The position numbers were made by a program, and so were the translations under genes. Positions 6,407 to 13,720 of a DNA stretch of 17,935 nt are shown piece by piece (position 1 is the stretch's first letter; each line of letters starts with the position of its first letter). The stretch is taken from assembly GCA_964596835.1 (NCBI GenBank), contig CAZQVV010000052.1, positions 1 to 17,935 on the forward strand. The letters are read 5' to 3'. The notes beneath the pieces are model-generated. The model saw only the letters and a list, made by a program, of their open reading frames with translations, did not search any database and was not told the DNA's origin. This stretch comes from JAADGZ01 sp964596835 (GTDB lineage: Bacteria; Pseudomonadota; Gammaproteobacteria; UBA6429; Thiohalophilaceae).

Positions 6407-6526
6407 TCATCATCATNNNNNNNNNNNNNNNNNNNNNNNNNNNNNNNNNNNNNNNNNNNNNNNNNNNNNNNNNNNNNNNNNNNNNNNNNNNNNNNNNNNN
6501 NNNNNNNNNNNNNNNNTCATCATCAT
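6407..6526. repeat. TCA-triplet repeat interrupted by a 100-N assembly gap
   Basis: The identical 10-mer TCATCATCAT stands on both sides of the N-run: 6407-6416 on the left and 6517-6526 on the right. This suggests that the gap arose at a simple triplet repeat, and its true length is unknown. TATACT (6400-6405), a good -10 match without a convincing -35, lies just left of it, so the repeat may be in the leader of the downstream invertase gene. Confidence 0.6.
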
Positions 6527-6548
6527 AATAACAATATCAACATTAATT

Positions 6549-7919
6549 ATGGATCCTGCAAGCGCTCTAGAATCTGCACATCAATTACTGAACGATGCCA
6601 TCCTCTACCATGAAGGAGAGCCGGTGGGAACCGCTGCCGCACTGGATAACAGTGTTGCCGCTGAAAATTATGAAGAGTGTTTCGTCCGTGATTTTGTCCC
6701 TTCAGCACTCGTTTTTCTCATGGAGGGCAAACCAGAGATCGTACGTAATTTTCTCTGTCTGATCCTTGAACTGCGCAATCAGCAATCGGTGATGGCCGGG
6801 CATGAATGCGCGCTGGGTCTGATGCCGGCCAGCTTCAAGGTTTCCAGCAAGAGTAATGACCTGGTAACGCCCTCGGCTGACTTTGGGGATCGCGCGATAG
6901 GCCGCGTGGCTCCGGTTGACTCGGCCATGTGGTGGATGCTGCTTCTTCGCAGCTATGTACTGACGACGGGTGATCTGGCGCTGGCCCATTCGGACGATTT
7001 CCAGAATGGCATGTGCCAGACCCTGGAACTTTATTTACAGGAAAGTTTTGAAACATCACCGGCGATGCTGGTGCCCGACGCCTCCTTCATGATTGATCGC
7101 CGCATGGGTGTCTATGGTCACCCCCTGGAGATTCAGGCACTGTTCTATGGCATGTTATCCACGGCCCAGGAATTGTTAATTTCAAATAAGGAAAACGAAA
7201 GGTTACTGCGCATCAGCAAGAAACGTCTTCAGACCTTGCGCTCCTATGTCCGAATCTATTTCTGGCTGGATCTTGAGCGTCTTAACGAAATTCATCGTTA
7301 TAAAAGCGAAGAATTTGGAGCAGGCGCTGTCAACCTGTTAAATATTTATCCAGAATCGATACCGGGGTGGATCGATGGCTGGCTGTCCCCTGATAGCGGC
7401 TACATGCTGGGTAATCTCGGCCCCGGCCGCATCGACTTTCGTTTTTTCTCATTTGGAAATCTGTTAGCCATATTATTCGGCCTGACGACCGAGCAGCAGG
7501 CTGAGCAGATTATGAACCTCTATGAACACCGTTGGGAAGCGTTGTTTGGTCTGGCGCCGCTTAAGATCTGTTACCCGGCCGTCAGTGGCGATAAGTGGGC
7601 CTTTACCACTGGCAGCGATCCCAAAAACGTGCCCTGGTCATATCATAATGGCGGTAATTGGCCCTGTCTGATTTGGGCATTTGTGGGCGCCGCGATTAAG
7701 ACCGGTCGAAGCGAGCTGGCCCGCAAGGCTCTTGATATCACGCTTGACAGAGTGGCCGACGATAATTGGCCTGAGTACTATGATGGTAAATGGGGCAGTC
7801 TGATCGGTCGGCGTTCCAATCACGGTCAGGTCTGGTCGGCGGCAGGCGTGATCATAGCTCATCAGCTTCTTGACAACCCCGACAGTTTGCCTGTTTTCGA
7901 ATCAATCAATTTTCAGTAA
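6549..7919 (+). CDS. Neutral/alkaline invertase, glycoside hydrolase family 100
   Basis: Hydrolyses sucrose to glucose and fructose in the cytoplasm; no signal peptide is present. From the ATG at 6549 the product is 456 aa, near the length of cyanobacterial InvA. An (alpha/alpha)6-barrel GH100 enzyme is indicated by PVGTAAALD, ECFVRDFVPSALVFLMEG, GLMPASFKV, FGDRAIGRVAPVDSAMWW, FMIDRRMGVYGHPLEIQ and NWPEYYDGKWG. D183 (in MIDRR) and E409 (in WPEYY) sit at the same spacing as D188 and E414, the catalytic pair of Anabaena InvA as I remember it, so the enzyme should be active. No good Shine-Dalgarno is visible before this ATG. The frame stays open into the gap, but the open stretch reads repeat sequence, so an upstream start is unlikely though not excluded. 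The HDOD gene follows after 25 bases. Confidence 0.94.
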   Translation: MDPASALESAHQLLNDAILYHEGEPVGTAAALDNSVAAENYEECFVRDFVPSALVFLMEGKPEIVRNFLCLILELRNQQSVMAGHECALGLMPASFKVSSKSNDLVTPSADFGDRAIGRVAPVDSAMWWMLLLRSYVLTTGDLALAHSDDFQNGMCQTLELYLQESFETSPAMLVPDASFMIDRRMGVYGHPLEIQALFYGMLSTAQELLISNKENERLLRISKKRLQTLRSYVRIYFWLDLERLNEIHRYKSEEFGAGAVNLLNIYPESIPGWIDGWLSPDSGYMLGNLGPGRIDFRFFSFGNLLAILFGLTTEQQAEQIMNLYEHRWEALFGLAPLKICYPAVSGDKWAFTTGSDPKNVPWSYHNGGNWPCLIWAFVGAAIKTGRSELARKALDITLDRVADDNWPEYYDGKWGSLIGRRSNHGQVWSAAGVIIAHQLLDNPDSLPVFESINFQ

Positions 7920-7944
7920 TTTTTATTAAATGATATAGGCTGTT

Positions 7945-8769
7945 ATGAGTATCAGTTTAACCCAGCTTGAAATACCTAAAGCCACAGCGCATGCCGCACG
8001 GGCATTGCAGATTATCTCCGCAGAAGAACCCGACATGCACGATCTGGAAGGGGCCATTATGCAAGATCCTTTATTGGCCAGTACCTTGCTGCGTTATGCC
8101 AATTCACCCCTGTATCAGCACAGTCATGAAGTCACCAATATACCCACGGCACTGAGATTATTAGGGCTTAACAGCGTACGCAGTGCGATAGTGATGGCCA
8201 CCATACGCTCGACCCTGCCCTCAGACAGCGAAATCGCCCAACATATTTTTGATCATCTTCACCTCATCGCACTCTACGGCAAATTAATTGCGCAGCAATG
8301 CTGTCCGAAGATGAGTAATGATATTGAATTCCTGGGCCTGTTTCATGATATCGGTATGTTGGTGCTGTGTGTCAATCTTGAGGACGACTACCAGGAAGTC
8401 TATGAACAGGCGGTGTCTACCGGTAGTCACATCGACATTATTGAGCAGGCACATTTCGGCATAGACCATGACGCAGTGACGGCACGCGTTGCCCATGAAT
8501 TTCGCCTGTCCTCAACACAACAGCAGCAGCTTGCTGAATTTCATACGCAACACAGTCAACAGCAGGCACTTGAAAACAGCGACCCCGACATCTGTATACT
8601 GGTCCTGGCGCATATACTGGCTAAACAATCCGAATATGATAGCCCGTTTAGTGAAAGCATTTACCTGTCACAGACTGAGCTACTTTCATCCCTTCATCTG
8701 TCAGAGGCGCAAATAGACAGCATACAACAACAGGCCGAAGAGATATGGCAAGACTATGTTTTTGCCTAA
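7945..8769 (+). CDS. HDOD-domain signalling protein
   Basis: A 274-aa cytoplasmic protein consisting of one HDOD domain (about residues 8-215), a degenerate relative of HD-domain phosphohydrolases found in many regulatory proteins. Typical features are LEGAIMQDPLLASTLLRYAN, the helix TALRLLGLNSVRSAIVMATI and EFLGLFHDIGMLVL. The HD dyad of true phosphodiesterases appears only as HDIG in that last segment, as is common in HDOD proteins, so enzymatic activity should not be assumed. The C-terminal part is Gln-rich (STQQQQLAEF, HSQQQALEN). No receiver, EAL or GGDEF domain is attached. It is 25 bases downstream of the invertase gene and may be cotranscribed, but a functional link is only an inference from position. 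Confidence 0.9.
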   Translation: MSISLTQLEIPKATAHAARALQIISAEEPDMHDLEGAIMQDPLLASTLLRYANSPLYQHSHEVTNIPTALRLLGLNSVRSAIVMATIRSTLPSDSEIAQHIFDHLHLIALYGKLIAQQCCPKMSNDIEFLGLFHDIGMLVLCVNLEDDYQEVYEQAVSTGSHIDIIEQAHFGIDHDAVTARVAHEFRLSSTQQQQLAEFHTQHSQQQALENSDPDICILVLAHILAKQSEYDSPFSESIYLSQTELLSSLHLSEAQIDSIQQQAEEIWQDYVFA

Positions 8770-8773
8770 ATAA

Positions 8774-8932
8774 CTGTTCCAAATACCCGTGTACTTCAGG
8801 AATGGCCGTTCGTCCTGAGCTTGTCGAAGGAAGCTTGTCGAAGGAAGCTTGTCGAAGGAAGCCCTTCGGCTTTGCTCAGGAGAGCCTTGTCGAAGGACAA
8901 ATAGATTAAGCCTCTATTCACAGCATTTCCAC
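8774..8932. repeat. Dispersed repeat copy 1, with three 14-bp tandem units
   Basis: Starting at CTGTTCCAAATA, this stretch matches 17454-17545 closely (shared GGAATGGCCGTTCGTCCTGA, then GCTTGTCGAAGGA, then AGATTAAGC). Copy 1 carries three perfect consecutive units AGCTTGTCGAAGGA (8818-8831, 8832-8845, 8846-8859) and a fourth, degenerate part near 8883-8898. Copy 2 has a single unit. CCTGAGC (8814-8820) pairs with GCTCAGG (8874-8880), so the whole forms a hairpin. The GTCCTGAGC...TCGAAGG core is a REP-like palindrome seen dispersed in many bacterial genomes. It lies between the convergent HDOD gene and the minus-strand gene and could act as a bidirectional transcription end. Confidence 0.8.
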
Positions 8933-9271
8933 TTACAGATCGACCGGCAGATAAAAAAACACAAATCGCCCGGTCTCGATATCCACCATCAGGGTCGCAC
9001 CGTGATTTACACCGTAATCCACATAACCGGGAACGGCGCTGTCAAGATGGCATTCACTGGCGTGCTGTGGCGACTCGAAATCGCGGTCGCGATCATACCA
9101 GGACAGTAGCATGTATTCGCCCAACCGCGCGCTCGCAACGGCATTGGCCAGCTGCATGGCGGCGCGATAATCGACCGGCGACGGCTCGGGATTCAGTGTC
9201 ACCTGTATCACACCGGCCAGGTTTAACGCACCGGACCACCGACAGAACGAATTGGCGGTGGGTTCAGACAT
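8933..9271 (-). CDS. Small conserved-looking protein, possibly AF1514/DUF5619 family
   Basis: Product of 112 aa from ATG at 9271, which has AGGAG (9280-9284 on the plus strand) 8 bases upstream. The ATG at 9277 is too close to that site, and the 9319 start overlaps a hairpin. I do not recognise it firmly. The pattern SWYDRDRDFESP, a Cys-His pair (HASECH), PGYVDYGVNHGA and a C-terminal GRFVFFYLPVD recalls the small archaeal and bacterial AF1514 (DUF5619) family, of unknown function. No signal peptide or membrane segment is present. It is divergent from the GFA-family gene and convergent with the HDOD gene. The regular codon use and good ribosome site argue that it is real. Confidence 0.75.
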   Translation of the reverse strand: MSEPTANSFCRWSGALNLAGVIQVTLNPEPSPVDYRAAMQLANAVASARLGEYMLLSWYDRDRDFESPQHASECHLDSAVPGYVDYGVNHGATLMVDIETGRFVFFYLPVDL

Positions 9272-9310
9272 TATCATATCTCCTGTTTCGTGGAGAGATC
9301 TTATTGCCGT

Positions 9311-9328
9311 ATATTTCAAAAGAAATAT
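9311..9328. promoter_or_regulatory. Inverted repeat in the divergent intergenic region
   Basis: ATATTTC (9311-9317), loop AAAA, GAAATAT (9322-9328) is a perfect 7-bp dyad in the 129-base space between two divergent genes (starts at 9271 and 9401). A shared operator is plausible from its position. It could instead form a small RNA hairpin. No regulator family is identifiable. Confidence 0.35.
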
Positions 9329-9400
9329 CGCTCATTTCGTGTCCTCAATTTAAGGTGTATTCTTTAAAAAGATTTCATTTTAATAACAAGGGAAACCACC

Positions 9401-9823
9401 ATGACACAAGCAACAGTAAAAGGAAGTTGTTTATGCGGTTCTGTTCAATATGAAGTGACCGGAGAACCGCAACGGTTTTATCACTGTCATTGCCAACGCT
9501 GCCGCAAGACAACCGGAACAGGTCATGCGAGTATGATATTGATAACACCGCAAACCAGTATTACCTGGATCAGGGGCGAAGAATTGTTGGCGCGTTATAA
9601 AGTGCCAGAGGCGCAACGGTTTTTTAATTGTTTTTGTCAGCAGTGTGGCGGGCCGATGCCGCGGGTTGTGCCTGAACGGGATGGCGTGTTAATTCCCGCA
9701 GGTTCACTTGATACACCGTCACCCCTTTCACCGGGGGCGCGCATTTTTTGGGATTCGCGCGCGGAATGGTCTGTTTCGGATGGTTTGCCTACTTTTGCTG
9801 AATACCCGCCGGGGGGTGAGTAA
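9401..9823 (+). CDS. GFA-family (CENP-V/GFA domain) zinc protein
   Basis: A 140-aa protein of the glutathione-dependent formaldehyde-activating enzyme family, whose founding member (Gfa) was proposed to speed formation of S-hydroxymethylglutathione. Most bacterial paralogues are uncharacterised. The zinc ligands of the fold are present: CLCGSV (C10, C12), HCHCQRCRK (C29, C31, C34) and CFCQQCG (C79, C82). This fits the C-x-C ... C-x-C-x2-C ... C-x2-C pattern, and FWDSRAEW is the usual C-terminal segment. The ATG has an AGGGA-like site about 9 bases upstream. It stands alone between a divergent small gene and the convergent phoH, with a REP-like hairpin after its stop. The substrate cannot be deduced. 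Confidence 0.92.
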   Translation: MTQATVKGSCLCGSVQYEVTGEPQRFYHCHCQRCRKTTGTGHASMILITPQTSITWIRGEELLARYKVPEAQRFFNCFCQQCGGPMPRVVPERDGVLIPAGSLDTPSPLSPGARIFWDSRAEWSVSDGLPTFAEYPPGGE

Positions 9824-9873
9824 TTGCGATGGCCGAGTAACTTTTCAACACCATTTCCAATATAATCAATAGC

Positions 9874-9906
9874 GTAGGGTGGGCACTTACACCGTGCCCA
9901 CCCTGC
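9874..9906. repeat. REP-like hairpin, copy 1
   Basis: GTAGGGTGGGCAC (9874-9886) and GTGCCCACCCTGC (9894-9906) are 13-base arms with one mismatch around a 7-base loop. The same palindrome recurs at 17827-17859. It sits between the convergent GFA and phoH genes, where such REP-like elements often serve as transcript ends. Elements of this type are mobilised by RAYT transposases elsewhere; none is in this window. Confidence 0.85.
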
Positions 9907-9910
9907 CGGG

Positions 9911-11317
9911 CTAAAGCACCTCGGAAGAATAATCCGCCAGCCGTGAGCGTTCACCTCGCACCAGGGTGGTGTGACCACTGTGGTTCCAGTTCTTGAAGCG
10001 ATCCACCACGTAGGTCAGGCCAGAGGTGGTTTCCGACAGGTAGGGGGTGTCGATCTGGGCGATGTTGCCGAGGCAGACGACCTTGGTGCCGGGACCGGCG
10101 CGGGTGATCAGGGTTTTCAGCTGTTTGGAGGTGAGATTCTGGGCTTCGTCGATGATAATGAAGCGGTTGAGGAAGGTGCGTCCGCGCATGAAGTTGACCG
10201 AGCGGATCTTGATACGCTTGCTGAGCAAATCCTGGGTTGCGGCTTTGCCCCAGTCTCCTCCTAGATCCGTGTCGGTGAGAAATTCCAGGTTGTCCATCAG
10301 TGCCCCCATCCAGGGCGCCATTTTTTCTTCCTCGGTGCCGGGCAGGTAGCCGATGTCTTCACCCACTGGCACGGTGACGCGGGTCATGATGATTTCAATA
10401 TAACGTTTCTGTTCCAGAGTTTGTTCCAGTCCTGCAGCCAGGGTGAGCAGGGTTTTGCCGGTGCCGGCCATGCCGAGCAGGGAAACAAAGTCGATTTCCG
10501 GATCCATGAGCAGGTTGAGAGCGAAATTCTGTTCGCGGTTGCGAGCGCGAATCCCCCAAACGGTATGCTCGTTGCTGGTATAGTCGCGGGTGGTTTCGAT
10601 GATGGCGGTATCATCATTGATTTCACGAACGATAGCCTCAAAGTCGCCGTCAGGGGTGTATATAAACTGGCTGGGGATCCAGTTCTCTATTTCGGGACCA
10701 TGCAGCCGGTAGTAGGTATGACCTTCTTCGACCCAGGAATCCAGATCCTTGCCGTGGCTGTCCCAGAAATCGCTTTCCAGTTCACAATTGCCCTTGTACA
10801 GCAGTTCAACATCTTCCAGTACCTTGTCATTATGGTAGTCCTCAGAATGCAGGCCCAGGATCGAGGCCTTGATGCGCATGTTAATATCTTTGGTGACCAG
10901 AGTGATGCTGTGGCTATTAAATTTGCCTTGCAGAGACAGGGCGGTGCCGAGAATATTATTGTCGGGCAGGTTGCCAGGCAGGTATTCCGGCAGGGTATCG
11001 GGGTAGGCGCGTGTCTGGAAAAACAGGCGGCCGGTTTCGCTGTTTTCGTCTTTATCGTCACCGGTCCCGTTCAGCCTGTAGATGTCGAGATCGATGCCTT
11101 TTTCGATTTCCTCCTTGCTGGCATTACTCATCAGCTCATCGATGAAGCGGCTGGTCTGACGGGCATTGCGGGCGACTTCGGAATGGCCTTTCTTGTTGTG
11201 ATCCAGTTCTTCCAGCACCATCATGGGCAGGTATAGGTCGTGTTCCTGAAAACGGAACAGGGCGGTGGGATCATGCATTAATACATTGGAGTCAATGACG
11301 AACAGACGTTTATTCAT
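9911..11317 (-). CDS. PhoH family protein with N-terminal PIN domain (PIN-PhoH ATPase)
   Basis: A 468-aa cytoplasmic protein that fuses a PIN-type ribonuclease domain to a PhoH ATPase. PhoH2 proteins of this layout act as RNA helicase/ribonucleases. The PIN domain (residues about 3-165) starts FVIDSNVLMHDP with the acidic residue D9 and contains LPDNNILGTA (D119) and LVTKDINMRIKA (D144), the expected acidic centre. The PhoH domain (about 255-465) has Walker A GMAGTGKT (282-289), Walker B FIIIDEAQN (386-394), and GNIAQIDTPYL and RGERSRLADY near the end. No strong Shine-Dalgarno precedes the ATG. Instead an alternative frame of the upstream bcp remnant ends TAATG on it, a trace of translational coupling. 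In related genomes it commonly follows bcp, which explains the remnant upstream. Confidence 0.95.
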   Translation of the reverse strand: MNKRLFVIDSNVLMHDPTALFRFQEHDLYLPMMVLEELDHNKKGHSEVARNARQTSRFIDELMSNASKEEIEKGIDLDIYRLNGTGDDKDENSETGRLFFQTRAYPDTLPEYLPGNLPDNNILGTALSLQGKFNSHSITLVTKDINMRIKASILGLHSEDYHNDKVLEDVELLYKGNCELESDFWDSHGKDLDSWVEEGHTYYRLHGPEIENWIPSQFIYTPDGDFEAIVREINDDTAIIETTRDYTSNEHTVWGIRARNREQNFALNLLMDPEIDFVSLLGMAGTGKTLLTLAAGLEQTLEQKRYIEIIMTRVTVPVGEDIGYLPGTEEEKMAPWMGALMDNLEFLTDTDLGGDWGKAATQDLLSKRIKIRSVNFMRGRTFLNRFIIIDEAQNLTSKQLKTLITRAGPGTKVVCLGNIAQIDTPYLSETTSGLTYVVDRFKNWNHSGHTTLVRGERSRLADYSSEVL

Positions 11318-11498
11318 TATGGTGTGTTTTTCTCTTTATATAGAATTGTGAAATTCGTCGCAGAGAACGCGCAGGCACTGTTTCCAGGGTAAAATAGAGC
11401 ACTGCATTTTTGTTTTTGAAGTTGGACTGACTGATGTCTTTGTCGCCCGTGGCGGGCGGGGCGAAGTCGGGTATTTTTCGACCAGGTTTCACTGTCAC
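11310..11498 (-). pseudogene. bcp: Truncated peroxiredoxin (Bcp/AhpC-TSA) remnant
   Basis: A 62-codon open frame (GTG start) whose first 36 residues are the N-terminus of a Bcp-type thiol peroxidase: VKPGRKIPDFAPPATGDKDI followed by SQSNFKNKNAVLYF. The following YPxxxTPGCT motif with the peroxidatic cysteine is missing in this frame. Restoring one T in the T-run at plus 11391-11394 gives a frame reading YPGNSACAFSATNF, a decayed version of that motif, which ends in a TAA (11317-11319) overlapping the phoH ATG. About 100 residues of a normal peroxiredoxin are absent. I read this as bcp destroyed by an internal deletion plus a frameshift. The E. coli arrangement, with gcvR-bcp divergent from dapA, supports the identity; gcvR is also missing here. 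A functional short protein cannot be excluded but is unlikely. Confidence 0.75.
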
Positions 11499-11690
11499 AT
11501 CAGTATCCGTTACTTAATAAATGACTGAGCCATCTTAAACTACAGGAGGCGATAGGCATACCGGCAATTTCCGGATTTTTTTCTCTTCTAGGGGATTTCT
11601 TCGTGATGATGACGGGATGAGAGACTTGCTGGCTACGCCTTGTCAGCAGTCGGCAGGCCAGGTAATATGTGCTTTTTTGTGGAGAACGGC
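11499..11690. other. Region upstream of dapA where gcvR would be expected
   Basis: This 192-base stretch separates the bcp remnant from dapA. I see no gene in it. Reading the minus strand gives only very short frames (for example ATGGCTCAGTC... stopping after 7 codons). A weak CCGG-N6-CCGG stem followed by seven T (about 11560-11581) is too short to call a terminator. A dapA promoter must lie here, but no consensus pair is obvious. Confidence 0.4.
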
Positions 11691-12572
11691 ATGTTTCAAG
11701 GCAGTATGGTAGCGCTAGTCACGCCGATGCACGAGGACGGTAGCCTCGATGAGGCGGCACTGGCGAAGCTGGTCGAGTTCCATGTGGAAAATGCCACCGA
11801 TGCCATCGTGACCATGGGCACCACAGGCGAGTCGGCGACCCTGGATACTGCAGAACATGGTGCCGTGATCAGGCAGGTGGTTGCGCTGGCCGCCGGCCGG
11901 ATCCCGGTCATTGCCGGCACCGGCTCCAATTCCACGCAGGAGGCTATCGAGCTGACCCGTAGCGCCCAAGAGGTGGGTGCGGACGCCTGTTTGTTGGTGA
12001 CGCCTTACTATAACAAGCCCACCCAGGAAGGCCTGTACCAGCATTTCAAAGCGGTGGCCGAGGCGGTGGCTATTCCTCAGATCCTTTACAATGTGCCGGG
12101 GCGCACCGCGGTGGACATGTTGCCGGATACCGTGGTGCGCCTGGTTGAGATCGGGAATATCGTGGGCATCAAGGAGGCCACTGGCGATCTGGAACGCGGC
12201 CGCGAGTTGATCCAGCGTTGCGGTGATGACTTCGCCGTGTTCAGTGGCGATGACGCCACGGCCATGGAGCTGATTTTGCTGGGCGCCCGGGGTGATATTT
12301 CTGTCACCGCCAATGTCGCGCCGCAACCCATGCATGACATGTGCAGGGCCGCACTGGCGGGTGACAGGAAGAAGGCGGCGGCTATCAATGCGCGTCTCAT
12401 GCCGTTGCACACCGGTCTGTTTTGCGAAGCGAACCCGATCCCAGTCAAATGGGCGCTATATGATATGGGAATGGTGGAAACAGGTATTCGTCTTCCGCTG
12501 ACCACCCTCTCTGAAGCGTATCGTGGTAGACTTCATCAGGCTTTGCAACAGGCCGATATTCTGCAGGCCTGA
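11691..12572 (+). CDS. dapA: 4-hydroxy-tetrahydrodipicolinate synthase
   Basis: Condenses pyruvate with L-aspartate-4-semialdehyde in the first committed step of diaminopimelate/lysine biosynthesis; cytoplasmic TIM-barrel tetramer. The product is 293 aa, close to the E. coli enzyme. With the ATG at 11691 the catalytic residues fall at the E. coli numbers: T44 and T45 (MGTTGES), Y107 (TPYYNKPT), Y133 (ILYNVPGR), R138 and the Schiff-base lysine K161 (GIKEATGD). The exact register supports this start, which also has GGAG (11681-11684) 6 bases upstream. An in-frame start at 11640 would add 17 unrelated residues. It is followed by bamC and then purC, as in Enterobacteria, so one operon for dapA-bamC is likely. 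Confidence 0.97.
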   Translation: MFQGSMVALVTPMHEDGSLDEAALAKLVEFHVENATDAIVTMGTTGESATLDTAEHGAVIRQVVALAAGRIPVIAGTGSNSTQEAIELTRSAQEVGADACLLVTPYYNKPTQEGLYQHFKAVAEAVAIPQILYNVPGRTAVDMLPDTVVRLVEIGNIVGIKEATGDLERGRELIQRCGDDFAVFSGDDATAMELILLGARGDISVTANVAPQPMHDMCRAALAGDRKKAAAINARLMPLHTGLFCEANPIPVKWALYDMGMVETGIRLPLTTLSEAYRGRLHQALQQADILQA

Positions 12573-12609
12573 TGATGAATCAGGCTCCGCATTTCCTCAG
12601 GTAGAAAAA

Positions 12610-13710
12610 ATGTCAGTAAGTTTGATCCCAGGCAAAAATCTTGCCCTTGTAATCTTGTCACTCGCTATGATGGCCTGTTCCTCCACCGGCCCCCACTATA
12701 AGGGGGATTACGATGTTCAAAATGAAAACGGCAAACCATTGGAAGTCCCACCGGATCTGGTATTACCCAAGGGCGATGAGAGCCTGAAAATACCGTCCAT
12801 TGCTGCTGAACAGACCAGCATTGCCTCCTATCAGGAAAAAGGGACGCTGAAGAATCGGGACGGCTCTTCGGTCGCCGCTACCCCGGGTGTACGCATGCGG
12901 CGCGATGGTGCGGTGCATTGGCTGGAATTCGATGCCCCGGTGGGGAGTGTCTGGTCGAAGCTTGCGCCTTTTTTCAAGTCGTTGGGCTTTAAGATTGTAC
13001 GCGAAGACAAAAAGCTCGGGGTGATGGAAACCGACTGGCAGGAGAATCGCGTGAAACTGCCGAATGACTGGTTTTCGACTATTTTCAACAGTTTTTCTTC
13101 TGCGGGTCTGAAAGATCGTTATCGCGCCCGAGTGGAGCGGGATGGGGATAAAACCCTGCTGTTTATTACCCAGCAGGGTCTGCGTGAAAAGCATATCGAG
13201 GATGACACCAGCGATGCGGATGATACTTATTGGGAGTATCGGAATTCCGACCCGGGTCTGGAAAGGGAAATGCTGATGCGTTTCCTGATCTTCCAGGGGG
13301 TCAAAAAGAATACGGCAAAGGCGATTACCACGAAAAAAGAAATTTCGCATGCCAAGCTGGTCGAAAAGAATGGCAACCTGTACCTGAACGTCACTGAGAC
13401 TTTCCCGCGCACCTGGCGGCGGGTTGGCCTGGCCATGGACCGCATGGGCATTCATGTGGATGATCGTAATCGTTCTGCCGGGGTGTACTATTTCTCCCTG
13501 AACAAGGCATTCCGTGATCAGGAGGACAAGAATTGGTTTGAAGGTATCTTCGGTAATGATGCCGTGGGTAATAATAATGCCTTTATCCTGAAACTCGACA
13601 CAGAGGACGATGTTGTGCAGATCTCCATGCGCAGCCGGAGGGGGGGGCAGATTCTCAAATCTAAATTAGCCAGGTTGATCCTGACCAAGCTACAGAAATA
13701 TCTGAAATAG
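12610..13710 (+). CDS. bamC: Outer membrane assembly lipoprotein BamC
   Basis: Lipoprotein subunit of the BamABCDE complex that inserts beta-barrel proteins in the outer membrane. The product is 366 aa. The N-terminus is a lipoprotein signal, with hydrophobic LALVILSLAM before MACSS, and the lipid-bearing Cys is residue 23; position -3 is Met rather than the usual Leu. After a proline-rich linker (LEVPPDLVLP, the BamD-binding region) come the two helix-grip domains, roughly residues 95-210 and 260-365. Typical strings are VHWLEFDAPVGSVWSKL and SAGVYYFSLN. The ATG at 12610 is chosen because it places the signal peptide at the N-terminus and has an AGG site upstream. The open frame from 12523 overlaps dapA. 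The dapA-bamC order supports the call, since BamC itself is weakly conserved. Confidence 0.92.
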   Translation: MSVSLIPGKNLALVILSLAMMACSSTGPHYKGDYDVQNENGKPLEVPPDLVLPKGDESLKIPSIAAEQTSIASYQEKGTLKNRDGSSVAATPGVRMRRDGAVHWLEFDAPVGSVWSKLAPFFKSLGFKIVREDKKLGVMETDWQENRVKLPNDWFSTIFNSFSSAGLKDRYRARVERDGDKTLLFITQQGLREKHIEDDTSDADDTYWEYRNSDPGLEREMLMRFLIFQGVKKNTAKAITTKKEISHAKLVEKNGNLYLNVTETFPRTWRRVGLAMDRMGIHVDDRNRSAGVYYFSLNKAFRDQEDKNWFEGIFGNDAVGNNNAFILKLDTEDDVVQISMRSRRGGQILKSKLARLILTKLQKYLK

Positions 13711-13720
13711 CCGGAGTCAT

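Noticed and set aside
6375..6548. N-terminal extension of the invertase through the N-run
   Set aside because: The frame crosses unknown bases and then reads only the ATC/ATA repeat. Homology to GH100 begins at the 6549 ATG.
8818..8859. CRISPR-like array from the 14-bp direct repeats
   Set aside because: The units are contiguous with no spacers, and no cas genes are present.
10421..11236. 271-codon plus-strand open frame opposite phoH
   Set aside because: Antisense to a clear PIN-PhoH gene with intact catalytic motifs; it has no recognisable protein features.
11715..12410. 231-codon minus-strand open frame opposite dapA
   Set aside because: Shadow of dapA, whose catalytic residues are all in register on the plus strand.
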